From contig NVQL02000052.1 in NCBI GenBank assembly GCA_002400495.2, positions 62,001 through 126,000 of the forward strand: a DNA stretch of 64,000 nucleotides. The letters are read 5' to 3'. Source of the stretch: Alphaproteobacteria bacterium. GTDB lineage: Bacteria > Pseudomonadota > Alphaproteobacteria > Rhizobiales > OSC116. Below the pieces are notes generated by a model. The model did no database searches. It was not told the DNA's origin and saw only the letters and a list, made by a program, of their open reading frames with translations. The position numbers were made by a program, and so were the translations under genes. Below, piece by piece: positions 9,523 to 16,841 of the stretch; positions within the stretch are counted from its first letter, which is position 1, and every line of letters begins with the position of its first letter.

Positions 9523-10374
9523 ATGAGATCATTATTATTTGTTCCTGCAGATGATGCTAAAAAGCAGAAAAAAGCTTTAAATAGTGCCACTGATGCGATT
9601 ATTTTGGATATGGAAGACAGTGTTGCGGCTGGCAATAAGCTTAAAGCGCGCAGTATTGTTGTTGAATTTTTTAGCGGTCTTGCAACAGATAAAATAATTA
9701 TTATCCGCATCAATGCTTTGGATACTGAGCTTTGGCAGGATGATATGGCGGCTATATTGTCGCTGGCGCCTGATTATATTCTCATTCCCAAAGCTCGCTC
9801 TGGGGCGGATGTTACGACTATAAATGGGCTTATAAAAGCCGATACTAAAGCTGCTAGCAAAACTCAAATTATTGCTTTGGTGACTGAATTGCCTGAATCT
9901 ATGTTCAACATATCGAGCTTTAAAAATAGCGGTGATGCGCTGGCTGGGCTTACATGGGGGGCTGAAGATTTATCGGCTGAATTGGGCGCGCAGAATAACA
10001 AAGATGCTGATGGGGTTTATTTTCCTGTTTATCAAATGGCGCGGTCGTTTTGTTTGCTGGGTGCTGCGCACGCGGGGGTTGATGCTATTGATTCGGTGTT
10101 CACTAATTTTAAAGATGATGCTGGTTTGAAAGCTGAGGCTGAACGTGCCAAGACGGAAGGTTTTCATGGTAAAATGCTCATTCATCCTTGCCAAATTGCT
10201 ATTGTCAATAAGGTGTTTAGGCCGAGTGAGGCTGAAATTTCTCATGCAAAGCGGGTGATTGAAACAATTGAAAATTCAACAACTGGCGGCGTGGCGCAAT
10301 TGGATGGTGAGATGATTGACCAGCCGCATTATAAACGCGCCCTTAACTTAATAAAAGGACTTGATGATGATTGA
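9523..10374 (+). CDS. CitE-like CoA-ester lyase, probable (R)-3-hydroxy-3-methylglutaryl-CoA lyase
   Basis: A 283-residue HpcH/HpaI aldolase-family TIM barrel of the CitE type. It shows RSLLFVPADD at the N-terminus, the metal/substrate motif LDMEDSV (residues 28-34), RIN, LIPKA, LTWGAEDLSAELGA and the C-terminal GFHGKMLIHPCQIAIVN. Such enzymes split citramalyl-, malyl- or HMG-CoA type thioesters. ATG 9523 is chosen because an AAAGG site sits 7 bases upstream; a TTG at 9505 would overlap the maoC stop and lacks a site. With the adjacent MaoC and the leucine genes opposite, it probably cleaves (R)-HMG-CoA to acetyl-CoA and acetoacetate, replacing LiuE. Citramalyl-CoA lyase activity, perhaps in the same enzyme, is also possible. 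Confidence 0.78.
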   Translation: MRSLLFVPADDAKKQKKALNSATDAIILDMEDSVAAGNKLKARSIVVEFFSGLATDKIIIIRINALDTELWQDDMAAILSLAPDYILIPKARSGADVTTINGLIKADTKAASKTQIIALVTELPESMFNISSFKNSGDALAGLTWGAEDLSAELGAQNNKDADGVYFPVYQMARSFCLLGAAHAGVDAIDSVFTNFKDDAGLKAEAERAKTEGFHGKMLIHPCQIAIVNKVFRPSEAEISHAKRVIETIENSTTGGVAQLDGEMIDQPHYKRALNLIKGLDDD

Positions 10375-10942
10375 AACTAAAGCCAACCCCTATCCACCAG
10401 CCAATATAAATGAATTGCCTGACGACATTGCTGAAATCATTCTTGATGTGCAGGAGAAATCTGGGTTTATTCCTAATGTATTTTTAGTTTTGGCGCGTCG
10501 GCCTGATGAATTTCGGGCGTTTTTTGCTTATCATAATGCATTGATGGAAAAAGACGGCAACCTGAGCAAAGCTGAGCGCGAGATGATTGTGGTGACCACT
10601 AGTAATTTTAACCAGTGCCAATATTGTGTGGTGGCGCATGGGGCTATTTTGCGCATTAGAGCCAAAGATGCCTATATCGCCGATCAAGTGGCGGTGAATT
10701 ATCGCAAGGCGAACATTACGAAAAGACAGCGAGCTATGCTGGATTATGCAGTTAAAGTATCGCAAAATGCTTACGAAATTGACGCAACGGACAGCGAAAT
10801 ATTGCATCACCATGGGTTTGATGATGAGGATATTTGGGACATTGCGGCCATTTCGGCGTTTTTTGGCATGTCTAACCGCATTGCCAACGCGTTGAGCATT
10901 CCTGCCAATAAAGAATTTTATAATATGGGTCGTGAATTTTAG
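10367..10942 (+). CDS. AhpD-like peroxidase-related protein
   Basis: A 191-residue protein of the carboxymuconolactone decarboxylase/AhpD superfamily, resembling the uncharacterised peroxidase-related group. The redox motif is EREMIVVTTSNFNQCQYCVVAHG, with Cys84, Cys87 and His91 plus upstream glutamates, the proton-relay layout of AhpD. Start choice: the AAGGA site at 10355-10359 is 7 bases from ATG 10367 and only 4 from ATG 10364. It overlaps the end of the CitE gene by 8 bases, so it belongs to that operon. The link to leucine catabolism is unexplained; protection against peroxide from flavin enzymes, or another ring or acyl chemistry, is possible. The substrate is unknown. Confidence 0.8.
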   Translation: MIETKANPYPPANINELPDDIAEIILDVQEKSGFIPNVFLVLARRPDEFRAFFAYHNALMEKDGNLSKAEREMIVVTTSNFNQCQYCVVAHGAILRIRAKDAYIADQVAVNYRKANITKRQRAMLDYAVKVSQNAYEIDATDSEILHHHGFDDEDIWDIAAISAFFGMSNRIANALSIPANKEFYNMGREF

Positions 10943-10956
10943 GTTTGTTTCTTACC

Positions 10957-11823
10957 CTAGTGGTTTGTTTCTTCTATGCCTTGCCAGCTGGTTTCGATGG
11001 CGAATAGATTGCCTGCATGTTCGTTGGGGTCTTTATAGATTTGGGTGGTGATGTAGAGGGTCGACAGGTTTGTGCCGCCAAAGCATATGTTGGTTACGTT
11101 TTTGGTGGGGACATTTATAATGGCGTCTATATTGCCAGTTGGGGTTAGGCGCAATATTTTTCCTGAATCGCTGGCGGCGGTCCAATAACATCCATCAGTA
11201 TCGACTGTTGCACCATCTGGCCTGCCGCCGAGTTTTTTATCGGTGGCAAATAGCTGCTTGTTGATGGGGATGCCGGTTTCCGTATCGAAATCATATTTCC
11301 AAACAGATGCAATGGAGGGGTGGGAATCGGATACATACATGGTTTTGCCATCAGGACTCCACGCTAAGCCATTTTGGACTTTGAACCCTTCTAGCCTTGG
11401 GCTGGCTTGCTGATTGCTGAGGCAATATACTTGCCCGCTAGGTTGGGCTTCGTTGACCTCGGTAATTTGTAGGCTGCCTGCCCAGAAGCGGCCTTGGCGA
11501 TCTAGCGCAGCGTCATTCATTCTGAAGTTGTTTTTGTGGCTGAATAAATCGACAATTAATTTTTGTTGGGCTTGGCCGTTGGTGAAAGATAGTTTGGAGA
11601 AGCCGTTATGCGTGGCGCAGATGAAATTACCGCTACTGGATTGCGCAAAGCCGCTGATTGGATCGGCAAGCTCGAATATTCTGTGCTTGTTATGTTTAAT
11701 GCTGTTGATGGTGGCGGCGGTTAAATCTATCCAATATAGAGTTTGTTGTTGCTCTACCCAGACTGGGGATTCGCCCAATTTATTTTTTGACACGTAAAAA
11801 AGTTCGGCGTTTAGAATTTTCAT
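10957..11823 (-). CDS. SMP-30/gluconolactonase family lactonase
   Basis: A 288-residue six-bladed beta-propeller of the SMP-30/regucalcin/gluconolactonase family, which opens sugar lactones with a divalent metal. Recognisable segments are LGESPVWVEQQQTLYWIDL with the family's N-terminal Glu ligand, FRMNDAALDRQGRFWAGSL, VQNGLAWSPDGKTMYVSDSH and GGRPDGATVDTDGCYWTA, which supply the Asn and Asp ligands. It is the last gene of the TRAP operon, 14 bases after the GntR regulator. This suggests hydrolysis of an aldonolactone formed from, or taken up as, the transported sugar acid. The exact sugar is not readable. Confidence 0.88.
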   Translation of the reverse strand: MKILNAELFYVSKNKLGESPVWVEQQQTLYWIDLTAATINSIKHNKHRIFELADPISGFAQSSSGNFICATHNGFSKLSFTNGQAQQKLIVDLFSHKNNFRMNDAALDRQGRFWAGSLQITEVNEAQPSGQVYCLSNQQASPRLEGFKVQNGLAWSPDGKTMYVSDSHPSIASVWKYDFDTETGIPINKQLFATDKKLGGRPDGATVDTDGCYWTAASDSGKILRLTPTGNIDAIINVPTKNVTNICFGGTNLSTLYITTQIYKDPNEHAGNLFAIETSWQGIEETNH

Positions 11824-11837
11824 AATCAGCGCCTATA

Positions 11838-12560
11838 TTATGAAAATAAATCTCTGTTTTCATTTATAATCTGCGGCAATCGTTCCATTGTGCCTGACAA
11901 ATGTGCGCGCATCATTTGAACGGATTTTTCGACATTTTTTTCTTCGATGGCGGTTATAATGGCTTGATGATCTTCTAGGACCGAAGACATTTTTCCAACC
12001 CGTGGTAAATCTAGCGATCTGGCGCGGCCTAAATGGCCGCAACGAGAGGCTAAATGTGCACTTAATTCGAGCTGGTTTACACCTGCGAATAAGGCATCAT
12101 GGAAAGCTTCATCTAGCTGTTTGAACAGGCCGACTTGTTCGATGTCATCGACCAAAGCGCCTTGCATTTTTACGAAACCCTTGGCTTTGGTGATGATTTT
12201 CGGGTCGCCATTAATGGCGAGTTGGCGCACCACCTCGCACTCTACTGCCGAGCGCAAAAAATGTTCGTCGCGGATTCTGTTGGCGTCTATTTTTGTGACT
12301 ATGGTGCGGGATTGCGGGTAAGAAATAACCAATCCATCGCGTTCGAGCCGTGTGATGGCCTCGCGCACAGGTGATTGGCTGACGCTGAACAAATCTGCTA
12401 GTTCTGAACGTATAATGGTTGTGTCTGGCGGCATGTTGATGGATATTATTCGTTCGCGCAACTCATCATAAACCCGCGTGGATGCGGGGGTGTGGGCGTT
12501 TATTTTAGATGGGTTATCGCCGAAATTATCAGCACCAACCACAAAAGGGTTTTTATTCAT
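11838..12560 (-). CDS. GntR family regulator with FCD domain
   Basis: A 240-residue FadR-subfamily GntR regulator. The winged helix-turn-helix spans about residues 28-95 (VYDELRERIISINMPPDTTIIRSELADLFSVSQSPVREAITRLERDGLV). The C-terminal all-helical FCD domain includes FKQLDEAFHDALF and a late DHQAIITAIE histidine segment that usually holds metal and an organic acid. It is encoded within the TRAP operon, between dctM and the lactonase. Regulators of this kind beside TRAP genes usually respond to the imported uronate or aldonate. A 14-base palindrome upstream of the dctP-like gene is a candidate operator. Confidence 0.9.
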   Translation of the reverse strand: MNKNPFVVGADNFGDNPSKINAHTPASTRVYDELRERIISINMPPDTTIIRSELADLFSVSQSPVREAITRLERDGLVISYPQSRTIVTKIDANRIRDEHFLRSAVECEVVRQLAINGDPKIITKAKGFVKMQGALVDDIEQVGLFKQLDEAFHDALFAGVNQLELSAHLASRCGHLGRARSLDLPRVGKMSSVLEDHQAIITAIEEKNVEKSVQMMRAHLSGTMERLPQIINENRDLFS

Positions 12561-12607
12561 TTGATAGACTCACTCGTAGAATCGCCAGATTAAATTTAAG
12601 CTTCATA

Positions 12608-13888
12608 TTACATCATCGCATTGGGTAGGAATAGTGTTAACACGGGAAAGGACGCCATTATTATAAAGAAAATCAACATCGTGGCCATGAAGGGTAAGGA
12701 GGCTTTGGTAAACTCGCCTGTTTTGACTCCCAACACCCCGCAAACGGTGAACATTATTACCCCCACTGGTGGTGTTAAACCGCCGAAATTAATGAGGATT
12801 ACGATTAATATGCCCATATGAATGGGGTCGTAACCTGCGGTTATTAACACTGGCAACACAATGGGGGTGATGAGCAGGATGTTGGCGGCGCCTTCTAAAA
12901 ACATGCCGCTGACCACCAACAGCGCAACGATGAGCATTAATATGAGCATCGGGTCGTTGGTTAGGGTGGTTACAAATTCGGTTATTTGTTGCGGGGCGCG
13001 TTCTATTGTGACGGCGTAGCCTAGCACCCCTGCCATCATAATGAGCAGCATGACCATGCCTAAATCACTGATTGTGGCTTGCATGGCGTGGTATAATTTT
13101 TGCCAATTTAGCTCGCGATAGACAAAAAAGCCAATGAATGATGCGTAGAAAACCAAGAATGCGCCTGCCTCGGTGGCGGTGAAAAAGCCGAAGCGAAAAC
13201 CGACAATTAGGATTATTGGGAATGCCAATGCCCAGATGCTGTCTTTAAAACTTAGCCAAAGCTCGCGGCCTGTTGGCAGGCCTTTGGTGTCTGGGGCGTA
13301 GCCATTGCGTTTGGCGACAATCCATGTTGTGAGCATTAATAATGAGGTGAGTATCACGCCTGGTATGATGCCTGCCAAGAATAATTTACCGATTGAGACT
13401 TCGTTTATAAAACCAAATAATATGAGGCCAATGCTGGGGGGGATGGTGGCGGTGATGATAGAACCGAAAGCCAAAATAACTGCGGTTATGGCTTTTGAAT
13501 AGCCTTGTTTGATCATGCTCGGGCCGAGCAAGCGGGATTCCATGGAGGCATCGGCAACTGCCGAGCCAGAAATGCCGCCCATCATGAGGCTTAGCATGAT
13601 GGAGACTTGCGCTAAGCCGCCTGCCATCCAACCTGTTAGCAGCCGTGCGAATTTTACCAAACGCTCGGTAATGCCTGTTTCATTCATTAAATTGCCTGCG
13701 AATATAAAGAAGGGAACGGCCAATAAGGGGAAACTTTGGGTGGCGGTGACCATTTTTTGCACCGCAACGGTGGGCGGCATTGTGCCAGTTAATAGAAAAA
13801 CTGGGATTGATGAAAGCATCAGCGCGAAAGCAACGGGCATGCCGATGATTAGGAATATTGCGAATAATGCGGCGATTAATAAAAGCAT
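12608..13888 (-). CDS. dctM: TRAP transporter large membrane subunit (DctM)
   Basis: At 426 residues with about 12 hydrophobic segments this is a typical DctM, the ion-coupled translocation subunit of a tripartite ATP-independent periplasmic transporter. The repeated family stretches are seen: IPVFLLTG, LLAVPFFIFAGNLMNETGITERLVKFA, LMMGGISGSAVADASMESRLLGP, SIGLILFGFINEVSIGKLFLAGIIPG, and late ILINFGGLTPPVGVIMF. The start overlaps the dctQ stop by one base. With DctP and DctQ it forms a complete uptake system, by context for a sugar acid. Confidence 0.94.
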   Translation of the reverse strand: MLLLIAALFAIFLIIGMPVAFALMLSSIPVFLLTGTMPPTVAVQKMVTATQSFPLLAVPFFIFAGNLMNETGITERLVKFARLLTGWMAGGLAQVSIMLSLMMGGISGSAVADASMESRLLGPSMIKQGYSKAITAVILAFGSIITATIPPSIGLILFGFINEVSIGKLFLAGIIPGVILTSLLMLTTWIVAKRNGYAPDTKGLPTGRELWLSFKDSIWALAFPIILIVGFRFGFFTATEAGAFLVFYASFIGFFVYRELNWQKLYHAMQATISDLGMVMLLIMMAGVLGYAVTIERAPQQITEFVTTLTNDPMLILMLIVALLVVSGMFLEGAANILLITPIVLPVLITAGYDPIHMGILIVILINFGGLTPPVGVIMFTVCGVLGVKTGEFTKASLPFMATMLIFFIIMASFPVLTLFLPNAMM

Positions 13889-14340
13889 TAAATATCAGCC
13901 TTTTGACGAATTTTATTGAAGAGTTGAATGCCCATGGTGCGCATTAAGAGCGCCAAGCCAACGACCATAGATGCATGGACAAGGGACGCGTGCATTTGGG
14001 TTGCGCCAATGAGGCGTGGGTGCATTAAAATTGCATTTTTCCATGCATAAGTGAAAAGTAAAAGTAGTAAAGCCATTAAAACGACGAGGTTGAAAATTTC
14101 GAATATGCGCCGTACATTTGGGCTTAAATTATCGAGTAATATAAGCAGGCCAAAATGCCTACCATCTTGCAGCGCAATGTCGGCGGCTAACATGCAGAGC
14201 CAGACAAATAATAATTGGGCGATCTCGACTGACCAGATGATGGGGCTGCCGATGGCGCGGCTGACGGCTGCAATGCCGACCAAAATCACGATGCCCAATA
14301 GCAATAAAACGGCACTGGCCATTTCTATTTTTCGATACAT
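13888..14340 (-). CDS. dctQ: TRAP transporter small membrane subunit (DctQ)
   Basis: A protein of 150 residues with four predicted membrane helices (about 8-28, 41-58, 78-98 and 119-140) and the family signature VEIAQLLFVWLCMLAADIALQDGRHFG. It bridges DctP and DctM. I place the start at ATG 14340 (MYRKIEMAS) because an AGG lies 7 bases upstream; an in-frame GTG at 14364 would add eight residues without a clear ribosome binding site. It lies between the dctP and dctM genes and shares one base with dctM. Confidence 0.88.
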   Translation of the reverse strand: MYRKIEMASAVLLLLGIVILVGIAAVSRAIGSPIIWSVEIAQLLFVWLCMLAADIALQDGRHFGLLILLDNLSPNVRRIFEIFNLVVLMALLLLLFTYAWKNAILMHPRLIGATQMHASLVHASMVVGLALLMRTMGIQLFNKIRQKADI

Positions 14341-14404
14341 TATGTTGCCTATTGTTATGTCCACCGCATGGTTAAATGCGATGGCTTTGTTTTTGGGAGA
14401 AGGG

Positions 14405-14431
14405 TGTATAGACTTGGAAACTGCCTATACA
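14405..14431 (-). terminator. Intercistronic stem-loop between dctP and dctQ
   Basis: TGTATAG and CTATACA form a perfect 7-base inverted repeat around a 13-base loop, directly after the dctP stop codon. There is no strong T-run, so RNA stabilisation or partial termination is more likely than full termination. Confidence 0.4.
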
Positions 14432-14451
14432 TCCTCTGTATTTGGATTGAA

Positions 14452-15432
14452 TTAACGACCCAAAACTTTGTTGACGATTGCGGCTTCTGGTTCTAATTCC
14501 AAAAGCGTATAGACTGATTTCACAGCGTCTTTAAATGGTGCCAGATCAACATCAGAGATGGTCACGCCAGATTCAGCAACTTTTACCATCGCTTCTTTGC
14601 CCAACTCGATGGTTAGGTTAGAGGCGTAGCGGCCGTTTTCTACAGCCAATTCGCGCACAATGGCTTGGTTTTCGGCTGAGATTTCGTTCCAGCTGTCTGC
14701 ACCAACTACAATGGCCGTTACCAATTGAATGTGGCCTGTTTTGGTCACATGTTTGATAACCTCATAAAGTTTAGCACCCCAGATTGCGGTAGGTTGGGCT
14801 TCTGCGGCATCAATGGTACCGAGTTGCAAGGCCGAATAAACTTCGCCCCAAGCTATTGGTGTGGGTTCTGCACCCATGGCGCGGATGGTTTCAATCCATA
14901 CAGGAGCGCCAATGGTACGCATGCGCACCCCTGCTAAATCAGCAGGGCCAGAAATTGGTTTTTGGGTCAGTGCATGACGCGCACCTTGATACCAGTTTGA
15001 AGCGATCATGATCAAACCAGCTTTTTCTTCTAATTGTGCTGCCCAGCCTAAATATTCTTCTGATGCGGCAAATTTATCGGCTTGCTCGAAATTATCGAAT
15101 AAAAACGGGGCCGACAAAATGGCCAAAGATGGCACGAAGCTTGAAAGACGCGCAACATCAGTCACTGTGCCAACATTGGCGCCTGCCCGTGCTTGGTCAA
15201 TCATTTCTGTGGTATCGCCCAATTGTGAATTATGGAAAACTTCGATGATGACATCGCCATTGGTGGCGGCTTCGACCTCGGCTTTAAATTTATCTAGCCC
15301 CTGCCCCATTGGATCGGTTGGTGCAAGCACGGTGCCAATTCTTAAGGTGGTGGCGGCGAAAGTTGGCGTGGCTATGGCGACAGACGTTGCAAGCAAGGCT
15401 GCAATGCCTAATCCTTTAATAATGTTTTTCAT
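14452..15432 (-). CDS. dctP: TRAP transporter periplasmic solute-binding protein (DctP)
   Basis: A 326-residue DctP-family binding protein. Residues 1-26 form a Sec signal peptide (MKNIIKGLGIAALLATSVAIATPTFA). The mature part shows the family core: LRIGTVLAPTDPMGQGLDKFKAEVE, DQARAGANVG, GVRMRTIGAPVWIETIRAMGAEPTPIAWGEVYSALQLGTIDAAEAQP. The arginine in the VRMR segment normally forms the salt bridge to the substrate carboxylate, so an organic or sugar acid is the expected ligand. A GAGGGAAG ribosome binding site precedes the ATG. It is the first gene of the TRAP/GntR/lactonase operon and is divergent from the sugar ABC operon. Confidence 0.93.
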   Translation of the reverse strand: MKNIIKGLGIAALLATSVAIATPTFAATTLRIGTVLAPTDPMGQGLDKFKAEVEAATNGDVIIEVFHNSQLGDTTEMIDQARAGANVGTVTDVARLSSFVPSLAILSAPFLFDNFEQADKFAASEEYLGWAAQLEEKAGLIMIASNWYQGARHALTQKPISGPADLAGVRMRTIGAPVWIETIRAMGAEPTPIAWGEVYSALQLGTIDAAEAQPTAIWGAKLYEVIKHVTKTGHIQLVTAIVVGADSWNEISAENQAIVRELAVENGRYASNLTIELGKEAMVKVAESGVTISDVDLAPFKDAVKSVYTLLELEPEAAIVNKVLGR

Positions 15433-15455
15433 TTCTTCCCTCTTTTATAATTTAA

Positions 15456-15469
15456 ATTGATATATCAAT
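15456..15469. promoter_or_regulatory. 14-base palindrome upstream of dctP (candidate GntR operator)
   Basis: ATTGATATATCAAT is a perfect palindrome 24 bases upstream of the dctP start. Dyads of this size are typical of FCD-type GntR regulators such as UxuR and ExuR, and the operon encodes one. Placement near the start suggests repression. Assignment is inferred. Confidence 0.5.
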
Positions 15470-15607
15470 CGCATTAGTATATTACATTTATTGATATTTA
15501 AATGTCAACGGGTTTATTTTATCGCCTTATTTTCAAAAATATTGGAAGTGCAGCTTTGCCATATTTCACTAAATTATAGACTTAGATCATCTTAAAATTA
15601 TAATTAA

Positions 15608-15623
15608 TTAGTACTACTATATG
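15608..15623 (+). promoter_or_regulatory. 16-base repeated element, copy 1 (candidate regulator site for sugar ABC operon)
   Basis: TTAGTACTACTATATG recurs at 15710-15725 with a single base change. Both copies contain the 8-base palindrome TAGTACTA, shifted by three bases relative to each other. They precede the ytfQ-like gene, whose operon ends with its own GntR regulator, so paired operators are likely. Confidence 0.5.
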
Positions 15624-15709
15624 CCTTTATTTTTTCCTGTACATTTATAACTTATTGAAATTGTTAAATATTAAATTATTGAAATCATTATTTAATAATA
15701 TAATTTACA

Positions 15710-15725
15710 TTAGTAGTACTATATG
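15710..15725 (+). promoter_or_regulatory. 16-base repeated element, copy 2 (candidate regulator site for sugar ABC operon)
   Basis: TTAGTAGTACTATATG matches copy 1 at 15 of 16 positions, 102 bases further on, and ends 48 bases before the ytfQ start. A spacing near ten helical turns would allow looping between the sites by a dimeric GntR protein; this is inference. Confidence 0.5.
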
Positions 15726-15773
15726 ACATATTTCAATTGTTAAAAATAATTAAAATATTTTGGGAGGAATATA

Positions 15774-16733
15774 ATGTTTCTAAAAAAAGTTCTCGCGAGT
15801 GCTGCGGTTATCGCAACAGTTGCTCTTTCTACTACATCGGCCTTGGCACTGACTGTGGGTTTTTCACAAATCGGTTCTGAATCTGGCTGGCGTGCTGCTG
15901 AAACCACAATCACTTTGCAACAAGCAAAAGACCGTGGCATTGACCTTAAATTTGCTGATGCTCAGCAAAAACAAGAAAATCAAATTAAAGCTCTACGCTC
16001 ATTCATCGCACAAGGTGTTGATGCTATTTTTGTGGCACCTGTAGTGGCAACCGGTTGGGATAGTGTTCTTAAAGAAGTGAAAGAAGCTGGCATTCCAGTT
16101 ATTTTGCTCGATAGAACCATCGATTCATCTGATGATTTATATCTTACAGCGGTTACATCTGACTTTATTTATGAAGGTAGTGTGGCTGGTAAATGGCTTG
16201 TCGATGCGGTTGATGGCAAGGAATGTAGTGTGGTTGAGCTGCAAGGCACAACTGGTTCTGCTCCTGCTATTGAGCGTAAAGAAGGCTTTGAGCAGGGTTT
16301 AGCTGGCTCTAACGTTTCCATTATTCGTAGCCAAACGGCTGACTTTACCCGTACAAAAGGTAAAGAGGTTATGGAAAGCTTCTTAAAAGCTGAAGGTGGC
16401 GGCAAAAACATTTGCGCACTATATGCACATAATGACGACATGGCAGTGGGCGCTATTCAGGCCATTAAAGAAGCTGGTTTAAAACCTGGTTCTGATATTC
16501 TAGTCGTGTCTATTGATGCTGTGCCAGATATTTTCAAAGCGATGATGGCTGGTGAAGCCAATGCAACTGTTGAGCTGACGCCTAATATGGCAGGTCCCGC
16601 GTTTGATGCTTTGGATGCCTTCTTGAAAGATGGCACTTTGCCACCAAAATGGATTCAGTCTGAATCTCGTCTTTACACTAAAGATGATGATCTGCAAGCC
16701 ATTTACGATCAGAAAAAAGACCTCGGCTACTAA
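15774..16733 (+). CDS. ytfQ: Sugar ABC transporter periplasmic binding protein, YtfQ-like
   Basis: A 319-residue type I periplasmic binding protein with a signal peptide (cleavage near SALA-L at residue 25). The mature start LTVGFSQIGSESGWR and the stretches DAIFVAPVVATGWDSVLKE, IPVILLDRTID and ALYAHNDDMAVGAIQAIKEAG are characteristic of YtfQ, which binds galactofuranose; close relatives bind L-arabinose. The ATG has a GGGAGGAAT site. It opens an operon with an ATPase, two permeases and a GntR regulator. A stem-loop immediately after the gene probably raises its expression over the membrane parts. The furanose or arabinose specificity is by family resemblance only. Confidence 0.9.
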   Translation: MFLKKVLASAAVIATVALSTTSALALTVGFSQIGSESGWRAAETTITLQQAKDRGIDLKFADAQQKQENQIKALRSFIAQGVDAIFVAPVVATGWDSVLKEVKEAGIPVILLDRTIDSSDDLYLTAVTSDFIYEGSVAGKWLVDAVDGKECSVVELQGTTGSAPAIERKEGFEQGLAGSNVSIIRSQTADFTRTKGKEVMESFLKAEGGGKNICALYAHNDDMAVGAIQAIKEAGLKPGSDILVVSIDAVPDIFKAMMAGEANATVELTPNMAGPAFDALDAFLKDGTLPPKWIQSESRLYTKDDDLQAIYDQKKDLGY

Positions 16734-16765
16734 GATATTGTCATAATATTTTAGCTTTGAAATAT

Positions 16766-16806
16766 GGGTTGGTCTTGGGTTTACTCCAAGGCTGACCTGT
16801 GTTTTT
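16766..16806 (+). terminator. Attenuating stem-loop after ytfQ
   Basis: GGTTGGTCTTGG (16767-16778) pairs with CCAAGGCTGACC (16786-16797) over 12 positions, including three G-U pairs, with a 7-base loop. GTGTTTTTATA follows. It lies between the binding-protein and ATPase genes and looks like a partial terminator that lets only some transcripts continue. Confidence 0.6.
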
Positions 16807-16841
16807 ATAAACCACTTTTAAAATACATATCCGAGGTCGCG

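Larger units (their letters stand above)
15433..15773. other. Divergent regulatory region between TRAP and sugar ABC operons (341 bases, no gene)
   Basis: This very AT-rich stretch separates two oppositely directed sugar-uptake operons. It holds a 14-base palindrome near the TRAP side and two copies of a 16-base element near the ABC side, annotated separately. I see no open reading frame of note and no RNA gene. Promoters for both operons must lie here, but no -10/-35 pair stands out in so AT-rich a background. Confidence 0.7.

Noticed and set aside
15433-15773. Riboswitch or small RNA gene in the AT-rich divergent region
   Set aside because: No conserved riboswitch core or stable folded element was recognised, only short dyads and repeats.
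16764-16841. Longer ytfR frame starting at ATG 16764
   Set aside because: It would translate through the attenuator stem-loop and adds 26 residues not typical of the family.
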